This document shows, piece after piece, positions 8,198-16,999 of a stretch of 64,000 nt of DNA. A program made the position numbers and the translations under genes. Source of the DNA: Amycolatopsis methanolica 239 (GTDB lineage: Bacteria > Actinomycetota > Actinomycetes > Mycobacteriales > Pseudonocardiaceae); NCBI RefSeq assembly GCF_000739085.1, contig NZ_CP009110.1, positions 62,001 to 126,000 of the forward strand. The letters are read 5' to 3'. The notes below the pieces were generated by a model, which ran no database searches, had not been told where the DNA came from, and saw nothing but the letters and a program-made list of their open reading frames with translations. Numbering within the stretch: the stretch's first letter is position 1; every line of letters starts with the position of its first letter.

Positions 8198-9144
8198 TGG
8201 CCGCCGCGATCCCGCGCCGCGTGGCGATCCTGGTGGTCAGCGTGCTGGTCGCCTCCATCGTGGTGTTCGCGTTCATGGCGGTGCTGCCCGGCGATCCGGC
8301 GCAGGTCGCGCTCGGCATCAACGCCACCCCGGAGCTGCTCGCCCGCACCCGCGCCGACTTCGGGCTCGACCGGCCGCTGGTCGAGCAGTACCTGAGCTGG
8401 ATGGGCGGGGTGCTGCAGGGCGACTTCGGCCGCTCCTACGTCACCGGCGAGGCGATCGGGCCGCAGCTGGTGGACCGGCTCGGCGTGACGTTGTGGCTGG
8501 TGGGCTCGGGGATGCTGGTCGCGGTCGTGCTCGCGGTGCCGTTCGGCGCGCTGGCCGCGGTGTGGCACCGGCGCTTCGGTGGCACGGCCATCTCCGGCCT
8601 GTCGCAGGTGGGTGTCGCGGTGCCTGCCTTCCTCGCCGGGATCCTGCTGGTCCAGGTGTTCGCGGTGCAGCTGCGGTGGCTGCCGTCGGGCGGGTGGACG
8701 CCACCGAACCAGGACGCGGGCGAGTTCGTGCGCGGCCTGATCCTGCCCGCCCTGTCGCTCGGTCTCGTGCAGGGCGCGGTGCTCACCCGGTACGTGCGTT
8801 CGGCGGTGCTGGACACGCTCGGCCAGGACTACCTGCGCACCGCCCGCTCGAAGGGCCTGCGCCCGTACCCGGCGCTGATGCGGCACGGCATGCGCAACGC
8901 CGCCGTGCCGGTGGTGACCGTGCTCGGGCTCCAGCTGACGACGCTGCTGATCGGCGCGGTCGTGGTGGAGCGGGTGTTCGTGCTGCCCGGTCTGGGCAGC
9001 ATGCTGCTGGACTCGGTGTCCGCGCGCGACCTGCTGGCGGTGCAGGGCATCGTGCTCGTGCTGGTGGTCGCGGTGCTGGTGGTCAACTTCGTGGTCGATC
9101 TGCTGTACGTGGTGATCGACCCCCGGCTGAGGACGGCGCGGTGA
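8197..9144 (+). CDS. ABC transporter permease, DppB/OppB type
   Basis: The 315-aa integral membrane protein has about six transmembrane helices. The periplasmic-side N-terminal loop contains ELLARTRADFGLDRPLVEQYLSWM and FGRSY, which is typical of DppB. The EAA-like cytoplasmic loop is DYLRTARSKGLRPYPALMRHGMRNA near 205-230, and the C-terminus has VVVERVFVLPGLGSML. It pairs with the DppC-type permease downstream to form the channel. Its ATG shares a base with the upstream TGA, and its TGA overlaps the next GTG. Confidence 0.94.
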   Translation: MAAAIPRRVAILVVSVLVASIVVFAFMAVLPGDPAQVALGINATPELLARTRADFGLDRPLVEQYLSWMGGVLQGDFGRSYVTGEAIGPQLVDRLGVTLWLVGSGMLVAVVLAVPFGALAAVWHRRFGGTAISGLSQVGVAVPAFLAGILLVQVFAVQLRWLPSGGWTPPNQDAGEFVRGLILPALSLGLVQGAVLTRYVRSAVLDTLGQDYLRTARSKGLRPYPALMRHGMRNAAVPVVTVLGLQLTTLLIGAVVVERVFVLPGLGSMLLDSVSARDLLAVQGIVLVLVVAVLVVNFVVDLLYVVIDPRLRTAR

Positions 9145-9959
9145 AGGGGCGGACATCGCCGGCGTTGATCGCCGGCGCGGTACTGGTCGGGCTCGTGGTG
9201 CTGGCGGCGCTGGTGTCGTTCGTGTGGACGCCGCACGATCCGCTGAAGGTCGAATCGACCGCCCGGCTGCTCGGGCCGACCGCCGAGCACTGGTTCGGCA
9301 CCGACAAGTTCGGCCGGGACGTGTTCAGCCAGATCCTCGTCGGCGCGCGCACCACGCTGTACGTCGGCGTGATCGCGGTCGGCGTCGCCGCGCTGGTCGG
9401 GACGCCGCTGGGCATCCTGGCCGGGATGTCGATGCGGTGGCTCGGCGAGTTCGTTATGCGGGTCAACGACCTGGTGCTCGCGTTCCCGGCGCTGCTGCTG
9501 GCGATCATGCTCGGCGCGGTCTACGGCGCCAGCACGGTCACCGCGATGATCGCGATCGGCGTCGCGACCATCCCGTCGTTCGCACGGGTGGCCCGCTCCG
9601 GCACGTTGCAGGTGATGAGCACGGAGTACGTGCTGGCGGCCCGTTCGGCGGGCCGGTCGCGGTTCTTCATCGCGCGGCGGCACGTGCTGCCGAACATCGG
9701 CGGGCTGGTGATCGTGCAGTGCTCGGTGTCATTCGGCATCGCGGTGCTGGCCGAGGCGGCGCTGTCGTTCCTCGGGTTCGGCACGCGTCCGCCGACACCG
9801 TCCTGGGGGCGCATGCTGCAGGAGTCCCAGGAACTGCTGACGGTGCAGCCGCGGCTCGCGCTGGTGCCGGGTCTCGCGATCGCGATCGCGGTGCTCGGGT
9901 TCAACCTGCTCGGCGACGGTCTGCGTGACCGCCTCGACCCCCGGCTGGAGCGGCGATGA
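9141..9959 (+). CDS. ABC transporter permease, DppC/OppC type
   Basis: The 272-aa membrane protein has the DppC signature HWFGTDKFGRDVFSQILVGART after the first transmembrane helix. The EAA loop is EYVLAARSAGRSRFFIARRHVLPN, and the C-terminal LSFLGFGTRPPTPSWG is near-diagnostic for the family. About six helices are expected. The GTG start overlaps the preceding stop (GTGA), and its own stop overlaps the next ATG, so translation is coupled through the operon. Confidence 0.94.
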   Translation: MKGRTSPALIAGAVLVGLVVLAALVSFVWTPHDPLKVESTARLLGPTAEHWFGTDKFGRDVFSQILVGARTTLYVGVIAVGVAALVGTPLGILAGMSMRWLGEFVMRVNDLVLAFPALLLAIMLGAVYGASTVTAMIAIGVATIPSFARVARSGTLQVMSTEYVLAARSAGRSRFFIARRHVLPNIGGLVIVQCSVSFGIAVLAEAALSFLGFGTRPPTPSWGRMLQESQELLTVQPRLALVPGLAIAIAVLGFNLLGDGLRDRLDPRLERR

Positions 9960-10726
9960 CCCTCGAAGTGTCGGAACTGTCCGTGCATGCCGGTGCGCAA
10001 CCGCTGGTGCGCGAGGTGTCGTTCGCGGTCGGCGCCGGTGAGCGGGTCGGGCTGATCGGCGAGTCCGGGTCCGGCAAGTCGCTGACCGCGTCCGCGGTGA
10101 TGGGCCTGCTGCCGGAGGGGTTGCGGGCGAGCGGGTCGGCGAAGCTGACCGGCACCGAGCTGCTGGGCGCGCCCGAGCGCGAGCTGTCGCGGCGGCGGGG
10201 GCGGGACCTGGCGATGGTGTTCCAGGAGCCGATGACCGCGCTGAACCCGCTGATGCGCGTCGGTCGCCAGGTCGCCGAGGCGATCCGGCTGCACACCCGC
10301 AAGTCGCGGCGAGCGGCCCACGAAGCCGCGGTGGCGTTGCTGGACGCCGTGAAGCTGCCCGATCCGGAGCAGCTCGCCCGCGCCTACCCGCACCAGCTCT
10401 CCGGCGGCCAGCGGCAGCGGGTGGTGCTGGCGATCGCGCTGGCCAACGACCCGGCACTGCTGATCTGCGACGAGCCGACCACGGCGCTGGACGTCACGGT
10501 GCAGGCGCAGGTGCTCGACCTGATCCTGACCGGGGTCGCCGAGCGGGAGACGGCGCTGCTGTTCATCACGCACGACCTCGCGGTGGTGGCCAGGGTGTGC
10601 ACGCGGGTGCTGGTCATGTTCGACGGCCGGATCGTCGAGGAAGGGTCCACTTCGGATGTCCTCACCCGGCCGCGGCACGACTACACGAAGAAGCTGCTGG
10701 CCGCGTCGGACCTGGAGGCGGCGTGA
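9956..10726 (+). CDS. ABC transporter ATP-binding protein, DppD/OppD type
   Basis: The 256-aa ATPase has Walker A GESGSGKSLT, Q-loop VFQEPMTALNPLM, signature LSGGQRQRVVLA, Walker B LLICDEPTTALD and an H-loop FITHDLAVV. Family-5 importers use two different ATPases, and this is the D-type half. The usual C-terminal cysteine-rich oligopeptide-binding extension is short here, since the protein ends about 25 residues after the H-loop region. Coupled by ATGA to the permease upstream and by GTGA to the second ATPase. Confidence 0.94.
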   Translation: MTLEVSELSVHAGAQPLVREVSFAVGAGERVGLIGESGSGKSLTASAVMGLLPEGLRASGSAKLTGTELLGAPERELSRRRGRDLAMVFQEPMTALNPLMRVGRQVAEAIRLHTRKSRRAAHEAAVALLDAVKLPDPEQLARAYPHQLSGGQRQRVVLAIALANDPALLICDEPTTALDVTVQAQVLDLILTGVAERETALLFITHDLAVVARVCTRVLVMFDGRIVEEGSTSDVLTRPRHDYTKKLLAASDLEAA

Positions 10727-11487
10727 TCGAACTGCGAGACGTCCACCGCCACTACCGGCGGCCACGCGAGGTGCACGCGCTGCGCGGGGTGTCGTTCACC
10801 GTCGCGGGCGGGCAGCGCTTCGGCATCGTCGGCGAATCCGGCTCCGGCAAGTCCACCCTGGTGCGCCTGCTGGCCGGACTGGACCGGCCCACCTCCGGCG
10901 AGGTCTCCTTCGACGGCAGGCGGATCGACGGCCTGCCCGAGCGGAAGCTGGGTTTCCTGCGCCGCGCGGTGCAGGTGGTGTTCCAGGACCCGATGGGCTC
11001 GCTGGACCCGCGGATGCGCGTGCGGGACATCATTTCCGAGCCACTGGGCCGACGCGATCCGGACCGCGTCGCGGAACTGCTGACCGCGGTCGGGCTGCCG
11101 GCGGACGCGGCGAGCCGCTACCCGCACCAGTTCTCCGGCGGGCAGCGGCAGCGGATCTCGATCGCCCGCGCGCTCGCGCCGCACCCGCGGGTGCTGATCG
11201 CGGACGAGCCGGTCAGCGCGCTGGACGTGTCGGTGCGCAAACAGATCCTCGACCTCCTCGCCGAGCTGACCGAGCGCTTCGAGCTGACGCTGGTGTTCGT
11301 TTCGCACGACCTCGCCGTGGTACGCCGGGTCTGCGACACGGTCGCCGTGATGCGGTCCGGGGAGCTCGTCGAGCTGGGCGCGGTGGAACAGGTCTACGGC
11401 GATCCGCGACATCCCTACACGCGGGAGCTCGTCGCGGCGGCCCCGAACCTGCGTGCGGAACTGGCCAGGCTGCAGGGAGGACGATGA
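10723..11487 (+). CDS. ABC transporter ATP-binding protein, DppF/OppF type
   Basis: The 254-aa second ATPase of the importer has Walker A GESGSGKSTL, Q-loop VFQDPMGSLDPRM, signature FSGGQRQRISIA, Walker B LIADEPVSALD and H-loop VSHDLAVV. The GDPRHPYTREL stretch near the C-terminus is typical of DppF. The start GTG overlaps the D-type ATPase stop. A GGGAGG near its 3' end is placed to serve the aldehyde dehydrogenase gene that follows, which ties the transporter and the enzymes into one transcript. Confidence 0.94.
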   Translation: MIELRDVHRHYRRPREVHALRGVSFTVAGGQRFGIVGESGSGKSTLVRLLAGLDRPTSGEVSFDGRRIDGLPERKLGFLRRAVQVVFQDPMGSLDPRMRVRDIISEPLGRRDPDRVAELLTAVGLPADAASRYPHQFSGGQRQRISIARALAPHPRVLIADEPVSALDVSVRKQILDLLAELTERFELTLVFVSHDLAVVRRVCDTVAVMRSGELVELGAVEQVYGDPRHPYTRELVAAAPNLRAELARLQGGR

Positions 11488-12926
11488 TGTTCGACCCCTA
11501 TCCCGACGGACTGCCGATCGGGGCCGACTGGGTGTCCACACCGGACACGATGGAAATCAGGTTCCCCTACGACGGCTGCGTGGTCGCGCGGGCGCCGGTC
11601 GGCACGCCCGACCTGGCGCACCTCGCGGTCAACGAGGCGGTGCTCGTCGCGCGGGAGGTGGCGAAGCTGCCCTCGCACGTGCGCCGCGAGGTGCTGCTGG
11701 GCGTGCACCGGTCGCTGCTGGAGTGGCGCGACGAGCTGGAAGGGCTGCTGGTCGTGGAGACCGGCAAGCCGCTCGTCGACTGCCGCGTCGAGGTCGCCCG
11801 GACGCTGGTGACGTGGCAGGCCGCGGCCGAGGAGGTCGCCCGGCTGCACGGCGAGACCGTGCCGCTGGACCTGCTGCCCGCAGGCGAGGGGCTCACCGGG
11901 TTCTGGGTGCGCAAGCCGATCGGCGTGGTCGTCGGCATCGCCGGGTTCAACTACCCGCTGCTGCTCGCCTCGCACAAGATCGCGCCGGCCATCGCGGCGG
12001 GGTGCCCGGTGATCGTGAAACCGGCGCCGCAGACGCCGCTGTCGACGCTGTGGCTGGTGCACCTCGTACGCGAGGCGGCGGCTGGCGTCGGCGCGCCGCT
12101 GCCGATGGTCCAGCTGGTCACCGGTGACGCCGAGGTCGGATCGGCGCTGGTCACCGACCCACGGATCGGCGCGGTGTCGTTCACCGGCTCGGCTGCCGTC
12201 GGGCACCGCATCGCGAAGGACGCGGCGCCGCGGAAGACCCTGCTGGAACTGGGCTCGAACTCGGCGCTGGTGGTCGCCGAGGACGCGGACCTCGACGGGG
12301 CCGTGGACGCGGTGCTGCGCGGCGGGTTCTACGCGTCCGGGCAGGCGTGCATCTCCGTGCAGCGGCTGCTGGTCGTCGACGCGGTGGCGGACGAGTTCAC
12401 CGAACGCCTGCTGGCCCGGCTGCCCGAGGTCGTCACCGGCGACCCGCGGGACGAGCAGACCCGGGTGTCGGCGCTGATCGACGAACGGTCCACCCGTCGC
12501 GTGCTCGACTGGATCTCGGCGGCGGTCGCCGCGGGCGCGCACGTGGCCACCGGCGGCGAGGCGGTGGACGGGATCATCCGGCCGACCGTGCTGACCGACG
12601 TGCCCGACGGCGTGGACTGCTGGGACGAGGAGATCTTCGGTCCGGTGGTGTGCCTGCGCCGGGTGCCCGACGTGGAAACGGCGTTCATGCAGGTCAGCGA
12701 CTCGCGGTACGGGCTGCACGCGAGCGTGTTCACGCGCTCGCTGCGCACCGCGATGCGGGCGATCGACGAGCTGGAGGTCGGCGGGGTGGTGGTGAACGAG
12801 GTGCCCGGGTTCCGGTCGGACACCATGCCCTACGGCGGCGTGAAGGACTCCGGCATCGGGCGCGAGGGGCCGCGGTTCGCGATCGACGAACTGACCGTGA
12901 CGCGGATGGCGGTGATCAGGGCGTGA
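11484..12926 (+). CDS. NAD(P)+-dependent aldehyde dehydrogenase
   Basis: The 480-aa enzyme has the ALDH superfamily motifs: GFNYPLLL (oxyanion Asn), PVIVKPAPQTP (cofactor Lys), SFTGSAAVG, general base Glu about 255 in LLELGSNSALV, and nucleophile Cys about 289 in ASGQACISVQR. It oxidises an aldehyde to the acid. The second ATG at 11487 has better spacing to the GGGAGG at 11475-11480, so the true start may be one codon later. Its place after a transporter and before an SDR and an amidase suggests it completes oxidation of an imported compound. Confidence 0.94.
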   Translation: MMFDPYPDGLPIGADWVSTPDTMEIRFPYDGCVVARAPVGTPDLAHLAVNEAVLVAREVAKLPSHVRREVLLGVHRSLLEWRDELEGLLVVETGKPLVDCRVEVARTLVTWQAAAEEVARLHGETVPLDLLPAGEGLTGFWVRKPIGVVVGIAGFNYPLLLASHKIAPAIAAGCPVIVKPAPQTPLSTLWLVHLVREAAAGVGAPLPMVQLVTGDAEVGSALVTDPRIGAVSFTGSAAVGHRIAKDAAPRKTLLELGSNSALVVAEDADLDGAVDAVLRGGFYASGQACISVQRLLVVDAVADEFTERLLARLPEVVTGDPRDEQTRVSALIDERSTRRVLDWISAAVAAGAHVATGGEAVDGIIRPTVLTDVPDGVDCWDEEIFGPVVCLRRVPDVETAFMQVSDSRYGLHASVFTRSLRTAMRAIDELEVGGVVVNEVPGFRSDTMPYGGVKDSGIGREGPRFAIDELTVTRMAVIRA

Positions 12927-13687
12927 ACTACGAGAAGCTGTTCCGGCTCGACGGGAAGCGGGCCGTGGTGCTCGGCGCGGGCAGCGGTATCGGCCGCGAG
13001 GCTGCGCTCGCCCTCGCCGCGCACGGCGCGGAGGTGATCTGCGCGGACCGCGATGCCGCCGCCGCGGCGGAGACCGCGCACGAGATCCGCGGCGAGTCCT
13101 ACGAGATCGACGTGCTCGACTCGTCCGCGGTCGAGCGGGCGGCAGGCGAGCTGGGCGCGCTCGACGTCGTCGTCCTGACCGCGGCGACCAACGTGCGCAA
13201 ACGCCTGCTCGACTACCGGCGCGAGGAGTTCGACCGGGTCGTCGCGCTCAACCTCGGCGCGACCTTCGACGTCGTCCGGGCCTTCGGCGCCGGCATGGTC
13301 GAGCGCGGGCGGGGCAGCATCATCGGGTTCTCCTCGATCCGCGGCACCACCGTCGAACCCGGCCAGGGGCCGTACGCGGCGACCAAGGCGGGGCTCGTCC
13401 AGCTGTTCCGCACCGCCGCCGCCGAGTTCGGCCCGTCCGGGGTGCGGGTCAACGCGATCGCGCCCGGCGTGGTCGAGACGCCGCTGACCGAACAGATCAA
13501 GGCCAGCCCCGACTGGTACGCCGCGTATGCGGGCAAGAGCGCGCTCGGCCGCTGGGCCAAGGCGTCCGAGCTGGCCGGTGCCGTCGTCTACCTGGCCTCC
13601 GACGCGGCGAGCTTCGTCACCGGGGCGGTGCTGGCCGTCGACGGCGGCTGGACCGCGGTGGACGGCCGCTACACACCACCGGAATGA
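12923..13687 (+). CDS. short-chain dehydrogenase/reductase
   Basis: The 254-aa classical SDR shows the cofactor motif GAGSGIGRE near residues 18-26, an acidic CADRD after beta-2 favouring NAD(H), catalytic Ser in SSIRG, and YAATKAG (Tyr-x-x-x-Lys) near 150. The C-terminus has LASDAASFVTGAVLAVDGGW. It would interconvert an alcohol and a carbonyl. It is coupled to the aldehyde dehydrogenase by a GTGA overlap, so a stepwise alcohol-to-aldehyde-to-acid or hydroxyl-to-ketone oxidation is plausible. This is an inference from order, not from the sequence of the active site. Confidence 0.93.
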   Translation: MNYEKLFRLDGKRAVVLGAGSGIGREAALALAAHGAEVICADRDAAAAAETAHEIRGESYEIDVLDSSAVERAAGELGALDVVVLTAATNVRKRLLDYRREEFDRVVALNLGATFDVVRAFGAGMVERGRGSIIGFSSIRGTTVEPGQGPYAATKAGLVQLFRTAAAEFGPSGVRVNAIAPGVVETPLTEQIKASPDWYAAYAGKSALGRWAKASELAGAVVYLASDAASFVTGAVLAVDGGWTAVDGRYTPPE

Positions 13688-13697
13688 GGAGGGACCC

Positions 13698-15074
13698 GTG
13701 GAGCTGACCGATCTGACCGCGACTGAACTGCTCGCCGCCTACCACGCCGGGACGTTGTCCCCGGTCGAGGTCACCGAGGCGGTGCTGACCCGCATCGACG
13801 CGCTGGAACCGTCCCTGCACGCGCTCTACGCCCACGACCCGTCGCAGGCGCGGGACGCGGCCAAGGCGTCCGAACAGCGGTGGCTCGCGGGGGAGGCGGG
13901 GCCACTCGACGGCGTGCCGCTCACGCTGAAGGAGAACATCGCGACCAAGGGCACGCCGGTGCCGCTGGGCACCGCGGCCACCGAACTGGTCCCGGCACCG
14001 GCCGACGCGCCCGCCGCCGCCCGCGTCCGCGAGGCGGGCGCGGTGCTGCTCGGCAAGACCACGATGCCCGACTACGGGATGCTGACCTCGGGGTTGTCCA
14101 GCTTCCACCCGGCAAGCCGCAACCCGTGGGACCGCTCGCGGACGCCCGGCGGGTCGAGCGCGGGCGCCGCCGCCGCGGCCGCCGCCGGGTACGGGCCGCT
14201 GCACGTCGGCACCGACATCGGCGGCTCGATCCGGCTGCCCGCCGGGTGGTGCGGGCTGGTCGGTCTGAAGCCGAGCTTCGGGCGGGTGCCGGTGCACCCG
14301 CCGTTCCCCGGCCGGGTCGCCGGGCCCCTGACGCGGACGGTGGCGGATGCGGCGTTGCTGATGGGTGTGGTGTCCGCGCCGGACAGCCGGGACCACCTGA
14401 GCCTGCCCTCGGCGGAAATCGCCTGGTCACAATTGGAACTCGACGTCACCGGACTGCGCCTCGGGCTGCAGCTGGACGCCGGGGTCGGGCTGCCGGTCGA
14501 GGACGACGTGCGAGCCGCGGTGCTCGACGCGGCCCGCCGGTTCGAGGCCGCCGGCGCGATCGTCGAACCGGTCGAACCCTTCCTGACCAGGGAAATGCTG
14601 GACGGGCTGGACGACTTCTGGCGCGTGCGGGCGTGGTGCGACATCAGCGCGCTGCCACCGGAACGGCAGGCGTTGGTGCTGCCGTACATCGCCGCCTGGG
14701 CGCAGGGCGGCGGGGAGGTTTCCGGTGTCGCGGCGTACCGCGGGTTCGCCCAGATGGACGCGATCAGCGTCGCCGCGCTGCGCGCCGGTGAGCCGTACGA
14801 CTTCGTCCTGTCGCCGACCTGCCCGGTTTCCGCCCCGCCCGCGGAGTGGGCGTCGCCCACGAACGACCCGGACCGGCCGTTCGAGCACATCGCGTTCACC
14901 GTGCCCTACAACATGTCCGGCCAGCCCGCGGTGTCGTTGAACTGCGGTTATACGAGTGGGGGACAGCCGGTCGGGCTGCAGATCGCCGGACGGCGCTTCG
15001 ACGACCTCGGTGTGCTGCAGCTGGCTGCAGCATTTGAAGGAATTCGCGGCCCGCAGCGGTCGCCGGGGGTGTGA
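13698..15074 (+). CDS. amidase (amidase-signature family)
   Basis: The 458-aa enzyme has the Ser-cisSer-Lys triad. The Lys is about 78 in LTLKENIATKG, the cis-Ser in PGGSSAGAAAA near 155, and the nucleophile Ser in TDIGGSIRLPAGWCG near 177. The family hydrolyses carboxamides, and also serves as GatA; no GatB or GatC gene is present, which favours a catabolic amidase. The GTG start at 13698 has GAGGAGGG a few bases upstream. It is the last tightly linked gene of the GntR-controlled operon, so an imported amide is probably cleaved here before or after oxidation. Confidence 0.93.
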   Translation: MELTDLTATELLAAYHAGTLSPVEVTEAVLTRIDALEPSLHALYAHDPSQARDAAKASEQRWLAGEAGPLDGVPLTLKENIATKGTPVPLGTAATELVPAPADAPAAARVREAGAVLLGKTTMPDYGMLTSGLSSFHPASRNPWDRSRTPGGSSAGAAAAAAAGYGPLHVGTDIGGSIRLPAGWCGLVGLKPSFGRVPVHPPFPGRVAGPLTRTVADAALLMGVVSAPDSRDHLSLPSAEIAWSQLELDVTGLRLGLQLDAGVGLPVEDDVRAAVLDAARRFEAAGAIVEPVEPFLTREMLDGLDDFWRVRAWCDISALPPERQALVLPYIAAWAQGGGEVSGVAAYRGFAQMDAISVAALRAGEPYDFVLSPTCPVSAPPAEWASPTNDPDRPFEHIAFTVPYNMSGQPAVSLNCGYTSGGQPVGLQIAGRRFDDLGVLQLAAAFEGIRGPQRSPGV

Positions 15075-15104
15075 AGACGCGCCATCTGGGGGACGATCGG
15101 ATCC

Positions 15105-16820
15105 ATGCGGATGGTGTACACCGGAGCGGACGAGGAAGAGTTCATCGACGCCCGGCAGCGGCTGCTCGTCGAGCTGGACGCCTGGTCGCAGATGCGGCAA
15201 CGGGTGGTGGACCCGGTGGTCGCCGGGGCCATGCTGGACTTCCGCTTCGAACGGGACGGCCTGCTCGGCCGCTGGACGCGTGACATCCTCCGCAACGCGC
15301 TGCTGGTGTGGTTCCCGCGCAAGGTCGTGCTGCTCGACCCGCACTCCTCGGCCGTGCTGTCCACGGTCGAAGCGCTGATGGACTTCTTCGACGACGCCGA
15401 CCTGCTGGACGAGCGCAGCGAGCAGCCCGCCGTGCTGCGCACGTACCTGACCGCGATCGCCGACCGGTTCGACACGGCGATGAACGAGCCCTCGAACTTC
15501 GGGCTGGCCAAGTTCTGGGCCGTGGCTATGGCCGAGCACGGCATCGACCCGCTGAACGAGGTCGCCGCGCAGGCGTTCATCGACCGGGTGCGGCGGGGTG
15601 AGGTCGAGGTCGACCAGACGTTGCTGCACGACCTGGCCTACCGCCACTACCAGGGGGACCCGGACGCGGAGGCGGCCGCGCCGTCCCCGGTGTTCCCGCT
15701 CGCGTCGCCCGAGCGGCTGGCGGCGGAGGCCGAGGTCACGGCGGTGGTGCCGCAGCTGCGCCGGTTCGTCGAGTGGATCGGCGACGGCCGGGACCTGGCG
15801 GAGATCAGCGCGCCTGCCGAGTTCGTCGCGATGGCCAAGCGGGCCGGGGTGGTCCGGGTCTACCGCGGACGGCTGGTGCCGGTGAAGAAGGCGGCGCGGC
15901 GGCTGGCCGACCCGGTCGAGCTGTGGCGGGCGGCGGTGGCGTCGATCCTGGGCAACCCGGTCGCGGCCGAGATGGTCACCGAACTGGCTTCGGAGCCTGC
16001 CACGATCCCGATGCTGGTGGAGATGCTGGGCGGTGACGGCGGCACGATCCTGCGGGTGGTGGCCCGGCTGGCCGAGTACGGGCTGGTGGAGATCTTCCCC
16101 GCGGGCGAGGAACACGTCGAGGACCTGCTGGACTTCGCGGGGGTGGACTACCTCGACGAGGTGCCCGAGGAGGAGCGGCAGGTCGTGCAGCTGCTGCCGC
16201 TCGGTGTGCAGGCGGCCTACGAACTGCGGCTCGCCGAGGGCGAGCCGGTGCTGACGGTGGACGATCTCGCGACCGAGACGGCGGAGGTCCTGTTCGCGCG
16301 CCTGGCGCCGCTGGACCCGCAGGTACTCGACGAGGGCTCGGCGACGTGGCTGCGCGCGCGGGACCCGGAACGCGCGATCGCCGAGCTGTCGGCGCTGGCC
16401 CGCCGGACGGACGACTTCGAGCACCTGATGCTGACGTTCCGCCTGCTGGCGCGCCTCGGCGGCGACGGCGTCGCGGCGATCGCCTCCCTGCGCGACCACT
16501 CGGCAGCCGGCCCAGCCGCGACGACGTGGCTGTTCGACGCGGGCCTGATCGACCGCAGTGAGGTCGCCGGCCGCGAGCGCACGTACAGCAAGGTGGACCT
16601 ACTGGCCGCGGACATCCGGACGGAAGGCCGGGAAAAGGCCCTCGCCGACTTCGCCTCACAACCCCGACCGGACCAACTGCTGTTCCTGGCAGGCGCGACG
16701 ATCTGCGGCCACCCGAGCGCACGCGAGGTGCTCGAATCGGTCGTCGTGGCGCACCCCGACCGCGCTGTATCGAATGCGGCGCGCAAAGCGCTGGACTGGC
16801 TCCACGACGAACCGTTTTGA
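15105..16820 (+). CDS. 571-aa protein of unknown function
   Basis: I do not recognise this family. The protein is acidic, soluble and mainly alpha-helical, with no signal peptide or membrane segment. The central part (about 285-345) has a possible winged-helix flavour (PTMLVEML... TILRVVARLAEYGLVEIFP). The C-terminal 150 residues read like HEAT-type helical repeats (LTFRLLARLGGDGVAAIASL, EVLESVVVAHPDRAVSNAARKALDWL). It lies 30 bases after the amidase and may share that transcript, though it does not resemble a metabolic enzyme. ATG 15105 is used; ATG 15111 is two codons later. It may be a conserved actinobacterial protein. Confidence 0.8.
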   Translation: MRMVYTGADEEEFIDARQRLLVELDAWSQMRQRVVDPVVAGAMLDFRFERDGLLGRWTRDILRNALLVWFPRKVVLLDPHSSAVLSTVEALMDFFDDADLLDERSEQPAVLRTYLTAIADRFDTAMNEPSNFGLAKFWAVAMAEHGIDPLNEVAAQAFIDRVRRGEVEVDQTLLHDLAYRHYQGDPDAEAAAPSPVFPLASPERLAAEAEVTAVVPQLRRFVEWIGDGRDLAEISAPAEFVAMAKRAGVVRVYRGRLVPVKKAARRLADPVELWRAAVASILGNPVAAEMVTELASEPATIPMLVEMLGGDGGTILRVVARLAEYGLVEIFPAGEEHVEDLLDFAGVDYLDEVPEEERQVVQLLPLGVQAAYELRLAEGEPVLTVDDLATETAEVLFARLAPLDPQVLDEGSATWLRARDPERAIAELSALARRTDDFEHLMLTFRLLARLGGDGVAAIASLRDHSAAGPAATTWLFDAGLIDRSEVAGRERTYSKVDLLAADIRTEGREKALADFASQPRPDQLLFLAGATICGHPSAREVLESVVVAHPDRAVSNAARKALDWLHDEPF

Positions 16821-16831
16821 ACGCCCGAAGA

Positions 16832-16846
16832 GCCCGCCCTGCGGGC
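16832..16846. terminator. GC hairpin after the 571-aa gene
   Basis: GCCCGC, three bases, GCGGGC: a perfect 6-bp stem 11 bases after the stop at 16820. No T-tract follows, so it is a possible actinobacterial-style terminator only. Confidence 0.4.
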
Positions 16847-16885
16847 GGAATGCGCCTCACGGCGCCGATAGGTCACCTTCGACCA

Positions 16886-16942
16886 CCCCCGCCCCCGATG
16901 CCTGATTGTGACTAAAGATCGGCTGTGAATCGGGGGCGGGGG
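16886..16942. repeat. 14-bp perfect inverted repeat between convergent genes
   Basis: The left arm at 16886-16899 (five C, G, five C, GAT) pairs without mismatch to 16929-16942 (ATC, five G, C, five G) around a 29-base, less GC-rich loop. It lies between the ends of the 571-aa gene and the CitE-like gene, so it could terminate both. The G5-C-G5 arm is unusual in composition even for this genome. No gene was found between 16821 and 16999. Confidence 0.75.
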
Positions 16943-16999
16943 AGGTCTGGTTGGGGTAGTCGCTTGCTTTTCGTTGCCGGGTGGCGGTTTTCTTGTTGG

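Noticed and set aside
16929-16942. Possible G-quadruplex at the G5CG5 arm
   Set aside because: Only two long G runs are adjacent, and the perfect complementary arm makes a hairpin the more likely structure.
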